In this document: positions 1 to 5,203 of the stretch, in pieces
Layout: each line of letters begins with the position of its first letter
Numbering within the stretch: position 1 is the stretch's first letter
NCBI GenBank assembly: GCA_028875085.1
Contig: JAPPFU010000128.1
Coordinates: forward strand, 2,924-8,878
DNA: 5,955 bases
Source of the DNA: Chloroflexota bacterium
GTDB lineage: Bacteria > Chloroflexota > Dehalococcoidia > Lucifugimonadales > Australimonadaceae
Direction: 5' to 3'
Notes under the pieces: model-generated
What the model was told of the DNA's origin: nothing
The model's database searches: none
What the model saw: the letters and a program-made list of their open reading frames with translations, nothing else
Program-made: the position numbers and the translations under genes

Positions 1-641
1 CTGAGACCGTCTGGAGGCTGGCTGCGCGCGCTGAGCCTGCGCGGCGCTTTGCTGGTGAAATCGATGTCCCAGACGAGCTCGTCGTCCTCGACGCGGTCGG
101 CGTTGTGGTCGGCGATCTCGCCGGGCAGGGCGAGCCGCACGGTGTAGGACGCGGTCTCAAGGAGATCTTCGAGGGAATAGGAATCGCCGCGAAAAACGAA
201 GTCCGTGCCGGCGGCCTGTTCGCTCACCGGCAACTCCGCCGCCAACGAGAAGCGCCAGACTTCGCCTTCGCGGGTCAGCTCCAGGTCGCTGATGAAGGCC
301 GCGCTTTCGTCGCCGAGCTCTTCCAGCGCCTGTGGGAGTTGTTCCATATCGGGAACCGCGACGCTGAAGCGCTGCCCCGCGAACCCAGCTTGGCGGTACT
401 CCTCGACGGCCACACCTGGCGGGAGGGTTTCGGGGTCGGGGCTGACCGTGAAGTCGGCCAGTTCTTCGCCTGCCAGGCGGAGAAAGGAGTCCTCGAACGC
501 GGCCACGATGTTGGCGACGCCAGAACCGTCCTCATCCACCTTGATGGCCAGCTCGAAGCGAAAGCAGCCGGTAAGGGCGACGGAGCACAACGCAAGCAGC
601 AGCGCTGTTCGGAGCAGCGGGCGGCGTGGGGTGGGGCCCAT
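1..641 (-). CDS. LppM/DUF3153-like lipoprotein, copy 2 (3' end outside window)
   Basis: Predicted membrane-anchored surface lipoprotein of unknown role; 213 codons are visible and the frame stays open to the window edge. Start is the ATG at 641-639. A signal peptide of the lipoprotein type is clear: Arg-rich start (R6 R7, R11), hydrophobic stretch of about residues 12-24, and lipobox L23-T24-G25-C26, so Cys26 should be lipidated. The mature part has beta-rich segments with the pattern SYTVRLALPGEIADHNADR (166-184) followed by a W-containing strand (ELVWDIDF, 188-195), which from memory resembles the LppM/DUF3153 domain. About two thirds of its residues match the complete neighbour at 684-1421 by eye. 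By that alignment, the missing end should be a C-terminal membrane helix. Indels against the paralogue keep the frame, so both copies look functional. No Shine-Dalgarno is seen; a -10-like box sits 7 nt before the ATG. Family name is an inference; lipoprotein call is firm. Confidence 0.8.
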   Translation of the reverse strand, partial: MGPTPRRPLLRTALLLALCSVALTGCFRFELAIKVDEDGSGVANIVAAFEDSFLRLAGEELADFTVSPDPETLPPGVAVEEYRQAGFAGQRFSVAVPDMEQLPQALEELGDESAAFISDLELTREGEVWRFSLAAELPVSEQAAGTDFVFRGDSYSLEDLLETASYTVRLALPGEIADHNADRVEDDELVWDIDFTSKAPRRLSARSQPPDGL

Positions 642-648
642 CGCCGAT

Positions 649-654
649 ATTCTA
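649..654 (-). promoter_or_regulatory. Possible -10 box (TAGAAT) of lipoprotein copy 2
   Basis: On the minus strand CTGATAGAATATCGGCG runs directly into the ATG at 641. TAGAAT matches the -10 consensus at 5 of 6 positions and ends 7 nt before the ATG, so transcription would begin at or next to the start codon, giving a leaderless mRNA. No clear -35 box is seen at 17 nt spacing and no Shine-Dalgarno is present. Inference from sequence only. Confidence 0.4.
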
Positions 655-683
655 TCAGGGCGAACGAAGGGGATATACGGGGC

Positions 684-1421
684 TTACGCACTGCGGCGGG
701 AGAGCCGGGCGAGGAGGACGACGGCGGTGATGAGCGCTGCGGCGCCCCCTATGCCGATGGCGAGAATCGCCCAGTCGCTGGAGCCGCCTGGGGGCTGGCT
801 GCGCGCGCTGAGCGCCCGTGGTTCTGTGCTTATCAGGTCGAGCTCCCACACGAGCTCATCGCCCTCGACGCGGTCGGCGTTGTGGTCGGTTACCTCGCCG
901 GGCAGGGCGAGGCGGACGACGTAGGACGCGCTCTCAAGCAACGAGCCCAACTGCTCGAGGGAGTCGGCGCCGCCCAATCCACTTGCCGTCTGCTCGCCCA
1001 GCGGCGCAGGCGGCAATGAGAAGCGCCAACCCTCCCCATCGCGGACCAACTCCAGGCCGCTGAGGACGGCCTCGCTATCATCACCGAGTGCCTCCGCCAG
1101 CGCCTGCGGGAGTTGTTCCATGTCCGGAACTTCGAAGCTTACGCGCTGCCCGGTGAACCCGTCTTGCCGGTACTCCTCTAGGGTCGCCCCTGGAGCGAGC
1201 GTTTCGGGGTCGGGGCTGTCCGCAAAGTCGGTCGGTTCTGCGCCTGCCAGGCGGAGGAAGGAGTCCTCGATGGCGAGCACGATGTCGGCGACGCCCGAAC
1301 CGTCCTCGTGCACCCTGATGGCCAGCTCGATGCGGAAGCAGCCGGTAAGCGCCACGGAGCAGAACGCAAGCAGCAGCGCCGTTCGGAGCAGCGGGCGGCG
1401 CCTGGAGTCCGTCATACGCAT
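684..1421 (-). CDS. LppM/DUF3153-like lipoprotein, copy 1, with C-terminal membrane helix
   Basis: Predicted lipoprotein of 245 residues, exposed on the outer face of the cytoplasmic membrane; biochemical role unknown. Seen: Arg-rich n-region (R7-R9, R13), hydrophobic core of about 14-26, lipobox L25-T26-G27-C28, then a domain of about 28-200 with strands such as FRIELAIRVHEDGSG (29-43) and VVRLALPGEVTDHNADR (168-184). The C-terminus has a hydrophobic helix at about 217-239 followed by the basic tail RLSRRSA, a stop-transfer arrangement. The protein would be tethered at both ends, by lipid on Cys28 and by the helix. The domain pattern (GCxR, LPGxxxxHN, VWxLD) resembles LppM/DUF3153 proteins from memory. 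Start choice: ATG 1421, or in-frame ATG 1415, which would give the same N-terminal length as the copy at 1-641. Stop is TAA at 686-684. The gene lies 40 bp after the acyl-CoA dehydrogenase stop with no terminator seen between, so it may be read from that promoter as well as its own. Confidence 0.85.
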   Translation of the reverse strand: MRMTDSRRRPLLRTALLLAFCSVALTGCFRIELAIRVHEDGSGVADIVLAIEDSFLRLAGAEPTDFADSPDPETLAPGATLEEYRQDGFTGQRVSFEVPDMEQLPQALAEALGDDSEAVLSGLELVRDGEGWRFSLPPAPLGEQTASGLGGADSLEQLGSLLESASYVVRLALPGEVTDHNADRVEGDELVWELDLISTEPRALSARSQPPGGSSDWAILAIGIGGAAALITAVVLLARLSRRSA

Positions 1422-1429
1422 GCGCCGAT

Positions 1430-1435
1430 GCTATA
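1430..1435 (-). promoter_or_regulatory. Possible -10 box (TATAGC) of lipoprotein copy 1
   Basis: On the minus strand CTGATATAGCATCGGCGC leads into the ATG at 1421, matching the flank of the other copy (shared CTGATA and ATCGGCG). TATAGC is a weak -10 match ending 8 nt before that ATG, again pointing to a leaderless or near-leaderless transcript. If the ATG at 1415 is used instead, the leader would be about 6 nt. No good -35 is visible. Confidence 0.3.
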
Positions 1436-1461
1436 TCAGCGCGGCACTCGGCGTAAGCGGG

Positions 1462-2613
1462 CTAGGGTGCGTTCTCCCGCAGGAGCGCGCGCGCGACGAC
1501 GATGCGCTGCACCTCGCTCGTTCCTTCGTAGATCTCGGTTACGCGCTGGTCACGGTAGAGGCGCTCGACGGCGCTGTCGCGGAAGTAGCCGTAGCCGCCG
1601 TGAAGTTGGAGCGCCCTGTCGCAGGCGAAGTGGGCGGCCTCGGAGGCGTAGACCTTAGCCATTGCCGCCTCCTTGTTGATGGACTGGCCGGCGTCCTTGA
1701 GTTGGGCGGCGCGCCTGGTGAGCAGGCGCGCGGCGTCGAGCCGGGTGGCCATATCCGCGAGCATGAACTGGACGGCCTGGCGCTCGGCGAGGGGTTCGCC
1801 GAAGGTGCGGCGCTGTTGGACGTGCGTGGTCGCGGCGTCGAGCGCGGCTTGCCCGATGCCGACGGCTTGCGCTGCGATGGAGATGCGGCTGGAGTCGATG
1901 ACGCTGAGCGCGATGCGGAAGCCTGCGCCCTCTTCGCCCAGGCGGTTGGCGATGGGAACGCGGCAGGCGTCGAAGGCGAGCTCGGCGGTGGAGGAGGCGC
2001 GGATGCCCATCTTGCCCTTCTGCGGGGTGATCGTCAGGCCTGGCGCGGCCTTCTCCACGACGATGGCGGAGACGCCGCGCCGTCCGGCGGCGGGGTCGGT
2101 GGCCGCGAAGACGACGGTCAGTCCTGCCTCCGGGCCGTTAGTGATGAAGGTCTTGGCGCCGTCGAGGACGTAGTGGTCTCCGTCGCGGACGGCGCGGGTC
2201 TGCATGTCGCCCGCGTCGCTGCCGGAGGAGGGTTCGGTGAGGGCGAACGCGCCGAGCGTCTCTCCGGCGGCCAGGGGCGGGAGCCAGCGGCTGCGTTGGG
2301 CGTCGTCGCCGTAGCGCGCGACGCACTCGGCGCCGAGGGAGAGGTGCGTGAGGTGGATGACACTGGTGGCGGCGCAGGCGCGGGCGACCTCCTCGATGGC
2401 GACGGCGAGTTGGGCGCAGGAGGCGCCCGCGCCGCCGTACTTTTCGCCGATGGTGAGGCCCATCAGACCGAGCGCCGACAGCGCGGCGACGTTGTCCCAG
2501 GGGAAGGCTTCGCTGGCGTCGTAGTCCGCCGCGCGCGGCGCCAGTTCGCGGTTGGCGAACTCGCGCACCGAGGCGCGCATCATCCGCTCCTCTTCGGTCA
2601 ACAGCGCGTCCAA
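1462..2613 (-). CDS. Acyl-CoA dehydrogenase (FAD-dependent)
   Basis: Cytoplasmic flavoenzyme that oxidises an acyl-CoA to trans-2-enoyl-CoA, passing electrons to electron-transfer flavoprotein; used in fatty-acid or branched amino-acid breakdown. At 383 residues it is full length for the family. Seen in order: N-terminal helical part with TEEERMMRASVREF (6-19); FAD/substrate signature FALTEPSSGSDAGD (123-136); KMGIRASSTAELAFD (201-215); RRTFGEPLAERQAVQF (268-283), which includes the FAD-contacting RxxFG pattern; second signature QLHGGYGYFRDSAVERLYRD (336-355), an exact match to the family pattern; and IYEGTSEVQR (361-370), where Glu363 aligns with the catalytic base of MCAD/SCAD-type enzymes. 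GIRASST resembles short-chain or short/branched-chain enzymes, but substrate cannot be fixed. Start is TTG at 2613, chosen because AGGAGG lies 8 nt upstream and residues 2-9 fit the family start; the first in-frame ATG (2583) would remove them. Stop is TAG. Divergent from rsmI; the lipoprotein genes follow at 40 bp. Confidence 0.95.
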   Translation of the reverse strand: MDALLTEEERMMRASVREFANRELAPRAADYDASEAFPWDNVAALSALGLMGLTIGEKYGGAGASCAQLAVAIEEVARACAATSVIHLTHLSLGAECVARYGDDAQRSRWLPPLAAGETLGAFALTEPSSGSDAGDMQTRAVRDGDHYVLDGAKTFITNGPEAGLTVVFAATDPAAGRRGVSAIVVEKAAPGLTITPQKGKMGIRASSTAELAFDACRVPIANRLGEEGAGFRIALSVIDSSRISIAAQAVGIGQAALDAATTHVQQRRTFGEPLAERQAVQFMLADMATRLDAARLLTRRAAQLKDAGQSINKEAAMAKVYASEAAHFACDRALQLHGGYGYFRDSAVERLYRDQRVTEIYEGTSEVQRIVVARALLRENAP

Positions 2614-2621
2614 GCAGGCTC

Positions 2622-2627
2622 CCTCCT
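2622..2627 (-). promoter_or_regulatory. Shine-Dalgarno AGGAGG fixing the TTG start of the dehydrogenase
   Basis: Minus-strand AGGAGG is a perfect anti-16S match, with 8 nt (GAGCCTGC) before the TTG at 2613. It is the only strong Shine-Dalgarno I see at any start in the window. Its last base in plus coordinates (2627) is also the first base of the TATAAT box of rsmI on the other strand. Confidence 0.8.
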
Positions 2628-2632
2628 ATAAT
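2627..2632 (+). promoter_or_regulatory. -10 box (TATAAT) of rsmI
   Basis: A perfect TATAAT in otherwise GC-rich DNA ends 16 nt before the rsmI ATG, so transcription would start near 2639 and give a leader of about 10 nt containing GGAAG at most as a weak ribosome site. No convincing -35 box at 2604-2609 (GCGCGT). The upstream half of this promoter lies inside the first codons of the dehydrogenase gene. Confidence 0.55.
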
Positions 2633-2645
2633 CGCGGCGGGAAGC

Positions 2646-2651
2646 ATTATG
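2646..2651 (-). promoter_or_regulatory. Possible extended -10 box (TGGCATAAT) of the dehydrogenase
   Basis: On the minus strand TGGCATAAT gives an extended -10 (TG, one base, CATAAT). Expected transcription start is near 2639, leaving a leader of about 26 nt that contains the AGGAGG. The hexamer overlaps the rsmI start codon on the other strand. No -35 match is seen, in line with an extended -10, but the call rests on sequence alone. Confidence 0.4.
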
Positions 2652-3476
2652 CCAGGCACGCTATACGTCGTCGCCACGCCCATCGGCAACCTCGAAGACC
2701 TGACGCTCCGCGCCGCGCGCGTCCTGGGCGAGGTCGCCCTGGTCGCGGCGGAGGACACGCGCTCGGCCCGCGTGCTGCTGCGCCATATCGGAGCATCGCC
2801 GAAGGTGGTGCGCTCCGACGCCCACGCGGAGGCCAAGCACACGCCCCGCATCCTGGCCGCGCTCGAGGCCGGCCAAGACGTGGCGCTGGTTACGGACGCG
2901 GGCGCCCCCGGCGTGAGCGATCCGGGCGCGGCGTTGGTGCGCGCCGCCGCCGACGCGGGCTACCGCGTATCCCCGCTGCCCGGGCCGTCGGCGGTTACGG
3001 CGGCCTTGGCCGCGGCGGGCGTTCGCGCCGACCGCTTTCGCTTCCTCGGCTTTCCGCCCCGCAACGACAAGCAGCGGGCGGACTTCTTCCGGCGCGCGGC
3101 GAGCGAGCGGGAGACGCTGGTGCTCTTCGAGGCGCCGCACCGCTTGCGTGCGGCGCTCTACATGCTGAAGGAGGCGCTGGGCGACCGACGCATCGTCGTC
3201 TGCCGTGAACTCTCCAAGGTGTACGAAGAGGTCTGGCGGGGCACGTTGGAGGAGGCCCACGCCTACTTCGCCAAGCCACGTGGCGAGTTCACCATCGTCA
3301 TTGAGGGCGCGCCGCCCGTGAAGATGGGCGAGGTGGACTCATTAGCCGCGTTCGGCCTCATCAGGATGATGAAGAAAGACGGCGCCACGAGGCGGGAAGC
3401 CGCCGCCGTCGTCGCCGAGCGCCACGGCGTGTCGCGCAGGGAGGCCTACCGCCTGTGGCTGAGGGCGCCTGCCTGA
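2649..3476 (+). CDS. rsmI: 16S rRNA (cytidine1402-2'-O)-methyltransferase RsmI
   Basis: SAM-dependent enzyme of the tetrapyrrole-methylase fold that 2'-O-methylates C1402 in the decoding centre of 16S rRNA (with RsmH, which adds the N4 methyl). At 275 residues it is normal length. Seen: GTLYVVATPIGNLEDLT at 3-19, the family N-terminus; AEDTR (34-38); VTDAGAPGVSDPG (81-93), the glycine-rich SAM-binding loop; PLPGPSAVTAAL (109-120); FLGFPPR (132-138); FEAPHR (160-165), the RsmI equivalent of ESPHR; CRELSKVYEE (185-194) and RGT (197-199); RGEFTIVIEG (211-220); and a C-terminal helical, HTH-like tail with KKDGATRREAA...GVSRREAYRLW (242-270), as in the RsmI C-terminal domain. The ATG at 2649 fits the family start exactly. 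Stop TGA lies inside an inverted repeat. Followed at 47 bp by metG; rsmI next to metG is a neighbourhood I recall from several bacterial groups. Confidence 0.96.
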   Translation: MPGTLYVVATPIGNLEDLTLRAARVLGEVALVAAEDTRSARVLLRHIGASPKVVRSDAHAEAKHTPRILAALEAGQDVALVTDAGAPGVSDPGAALVRAAADAGYRVSPLPGPSAVTAALAAAGVRADRFRFLGFPPRNDKQRADFFRRAASERETLVLFEAPHRLRAALYMLKEALGDRRIVVCRELSKVYEEVWRGTLEEAHAYFAKPRGEFTIVIEGAPPVKMGEVDSLAAFGLIRMMKKDGATRREAAAVVAERHGVSRREAYRLWLRAPA

Positions 3477-3485
3477 CGGCGCCCT
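3462..3485 (+). repeat. Perfect 8-bp inverted repeat over the rsmI stop
   Basis: AGGGCGCC (3462-3469), an 8-nt loop that includes the TGA stop (3474-3476), then GGCGCCCT (3478-3485). As RNA this forms a GC-rich 8-bp stem. No T-run follows (next bases GCTAGAATGC), so it is not a classic intrinsic terminator. Its right arm ends where the TG of the metG extended -10 begins, so as DNA it covers the -35/spacer region of that promoter. It could be a weak terminator, an mRNA 3' end stabiliser, an operator, or chance in GC-rich coding DNA. Confidence 0.5.
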
Positions 3486-3493
3486 GCTAGAAT
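3485..3493 (+). promoter_or_regulatory. Extended -10 box (TGCTAGAAT) of metG
   Basis: TG-C-TAGAAT is an extended -10 with 5 of 6 hexamer matches, lying in the 47-bp rsmI-metG gap. Expected transcription start is near 3500, leaving a leader of about 24 nt before the ATG at 3524. No -35 match is evident, and no Shine-Dalgarno precedes the ATG. Suggests metG and the gene after it can be transcribed independently of rsmI. Confidence 0.5.
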
Positions 3494-3523
3494 GCTCCCA
3501 ACCCTTCGTGAACGCATCCCTTC

Positions 3524-5203
3524 ATGGCTGAGCGCATCCTCATCGGCGTAGCCTGGCCTTACGCCAACGGCCCGTTGCACCTGGGGCATATCGCGGGCTC
3601 CTATCTGCCCGCCGACATCTTCGCGCGATTCCATCGCCTGCGCGGCAACGAGGTGCTGATGGTGTCGGGCAGCGACGCCCACGGCACGCCCGTAACGCTG
3701 CGGGCGGAAGAGGATGGGGTTACGCCGGGGGAGACGGCGGCGCGCTACACCGCTTCCTTCCTCGACTGCTGGGAGCGCTTCGGCATCTCGTTCGACCTTT
3801 TCACGACGACGATGACGGACAACCACCGCGAGACCACGCACGAGCTGTTGCGGCGGCTGCACGAGGGTGGCTATCTCTACCCGGGAACCATGCTGGTGGC
3901 CTACTCGCCCGACTTCGACCGCTTCCTGCCCGACCGCTACGTCAACGGCGAATGCCCTCACTGCGCGTTCGACCGCGCGCGCGGCGACCAGTGCGACAAC
4001 TGCGGACGCATCCTCGACCCCATCGAGTTGAAGGCGCCCTTCTACCAGCGCGACGGCGTGCGCCACCCGGTGGAGATACGCGACACCGAGCACCTCTTCT
4101 TCAAGCTCAGCGCCTTTGAGGAGCGGATGCGCGAGTGGCTGTCGCAGCCGGACAAGGAGTCGTGGCGTTCCAATGTGCGCAACTTCACGCTCGGCTACCT
4201 CCAGCAGGGGCTGAAAGACCGCGCCGTAACGCGCAACCTAGACTGGGGCGTGAGCGTGCCCATCGCGGGCTACGAGGATAGGCGCGTCTACGTCTGGTTC
4301 GAGGCGGTGATGGGCTACCTGTCCGCAAGCCGCGAGTGGGCGGCGCGATCCGGCGACCCCGACGCGTGGCGCCTCTTCTGGCAGGATGCGTCGACGCGCT
4401 CCTACTACTTCATGGGCAAGGACAACATCCCGTTCCACACCATCATCTGGCCCGCGATTCTCATGGGCGCGGGTGGTCTGAATCTGCCCACCGACGTGCC
4501 CGCCAACGAGTACCTGGGCATCGAGGGTCAGAAACTCTCCACCAGCCGCAACTGGGCGGTGTGGCTGCCCGACTACCTCGACGAACTGCCGCCTGATCCG
4601 CTCCGCTACCACCTCGCCGCCGCTATGCCGGAGACGAGCGACTCCGACTTCTCGTGGGCGGAGTACGTGCGCCGCAACAACGACGAACTGGTCGCCGCCT
4701 TCGGCAACCTCGTTCACCGCGTTCTCATCATCGTGCGGCGCAACTTCGACGGGCGCGTCCCTCAAGCGGACGCCCTCGAGCCCGCTGACCGCGCGCTGAT
4801 GGCCGCCGCTGACGCCGCGATGGCCGCCGAGGCGCGGAGCCTCGACCATGCCCCGCGCTTCCGCGAGGGGCTTGGCCACGCGATGGGCCTCGCCCGAGAG
4901 GCGAACCGCTATCTCGACGCGCAGGCGCCCTGGCGCCAGGTGCGGGAGGACAAGGCGGCCGCCGCTCGCACGCTCACCGCCGCCCTCTACGCCATCGCCG
5001 CGCTGCGCCAGATGCTCTGTCCCTATCTGCCCTTCAGCGCGCAGCGGCTGCACGAACTGCTGGGCGGCGGAGGGCGCGTCGAGGAGGTCGGCTGGGCCAT
5101 CGCGCCGCCCGCTCCGGGCACGCCGCTCCCTGAGCCGATGCCTCTGTTCGCCAAACTGGACGACGCGCTGGCCGACCGCATGCTCGCGGCGCTGGGCTCC
5201 TGA
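3524..5203 (+). CDS. metG: Methionyl-tRNA synthetase (compact form)
   Basis: Class I cytoplasmic aminoacyl-tRNA synthetase that charges tRNA-Met, initiator and elongator, using ATP. 559 residues. Seen: Rossmann start ILIGVAWPYANGPLHLGH (5-22) with the HIGH-type motif HLGH at 19-22; SGSDAHGTP (48-56); a single zinc knuckle with C144-x2-C147 and C157-x2-C160; NFTLGYLQQGLKDRAVTRNLDWG (220-242, discontinuous key residues: W241 and G242 before the VPI turn); YVWFEAVMGYLSA (256-268); YFMGKDNIPFHTIIWP (295-310); KMSKS loop as KLSTS at 337-341 followed by RNWAVW; and the anticodon-binding helical bundle from about 390, with N395 and R399 and the NRYLDAQAPW segment (461-470) that carries the anticodon-contacting Trp. 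The C-terminus ends at LPEPMPLFAKLDD (535-547) without the Trbp111-type tRNA-binding extension found in E. coli-like enzymes. ATG at 3524 is the only start that keeps the family N-terminus; the GTG at 3509 runs into a stop. Stop TGA overlaps the next ATG. Confidence 0.97.
   Translation: MAERILIGVAWPYANGPLHLGHIAGSYLPADIFARFHRLRGNEVLMVSGSDAHGTPVTLRAEEDGVTPGETAARYTASFLDCWERFGISFDLFTTTMTDNHRETTHELLRRLHEGGYLYPGTMLVAYSPDFDRFLPDRYVNGECPHCAFDRARGDQCDNCGRILDPIELKAPFYQRDGVRHPVEIRDTEHLFFKLSAFEERMREWLSQPDKESWRSNVRNFTLGYLQQGLKDRAVTRNLDWGVSVPIAGYEDRRVYVWFEAVMGYLSASREWAARSGDPDAWRLFWQDASTRSYYFMGKDNIPFHTIIWPAILMGAGGLNLPTDVPANEYLGIEGQKLSTSRNWAVWLPDYLDELPPDPLRYHLAAAMPETSDSDFSWAEYVRRNNDELVAAFGNLVHRVLIIVRRNFDGRVPQADALEPADRALMAAADAAMAAEARSLDHAPRFREGLGHAMGLAREANRYLDAQAPWRQVREDKAAAARTLTAALYAIAALRQMLCPYLPFSAQRLHELLGGGGRVEEVGWAIAPPAPGTPLPEPMPLFAKLDDALADRMLAALGS

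Larger units (their letters stand above)
1..1439. repeat. Tandem direct duplication of lipoprotein gene plus 5' flank
   Basis: Bases 1-658 and about 778-1439 are diverged direct copies, with an offset of 774 bp in the signal-peptide region and 777 bp near the 3' part. For example, 562-626 matches 1336-1400 with four mismatches in 65 bases, and the 19-mer ctggctgcgcgcgctgagc occurs at 18-36 and 795-813. The flank before each start also matches (CTGATA and ATCGGCG on the minus strand), so the unit carried its 5' region. The least conserved part is around residues 138-158 of the proteins, where codon-sized indels sit. The left edge of the repeat lies outside the window, so further copies are possible. 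Confidence 0.85.

Noticed and set aside
105..1019. A 304-codon plus-strand open frame across both lipoprotein genes, with an internal repeat.
   Set aside because: The repeat in its translation only mirrors the tandem duplication on the minus strand. There is no ribosome site or recognisable domain, and the minus-strand proteins have clear signal peptides.
1478..1493. Short inverted repeat (CTCC/GGAG) near the 3' end of the dehydrogenase as a possible terminator.
   Set aside because: Only a 4-bp stem, lies inside coding sequence before the stop, and has no T-run; expected by chance at this GC content.
1120..2631. A 503-codon open frame on the plus strand, antisense to the dehydrogenase.
   Set aside because: Its translation is low-complexity Gly/Ala/Arg-rich with no family motif, it covers the opposite strand of a clear acyl-CoA dehydrogenase, and GC-rich third positions suppress stops in the opposite strand. 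A shadow.
2138..2851. Possible longer protein crossing the dehydrogenase-rsmI gap on the minus strand.
   Set aside because: It is in a different frame from the dehydrogenase, its translation is Arg-rich without motifs, and it overlaps the conserved N-terminus of rsmI.
3446..4093. Minus-strand open frame opposite metG (215 codons), and a similar one at 4238-5053.
   Set aside because: Val/Ala/Arg-rich shadow translations opposite highly conserved synthetase motifs; no independent evidence of coding.
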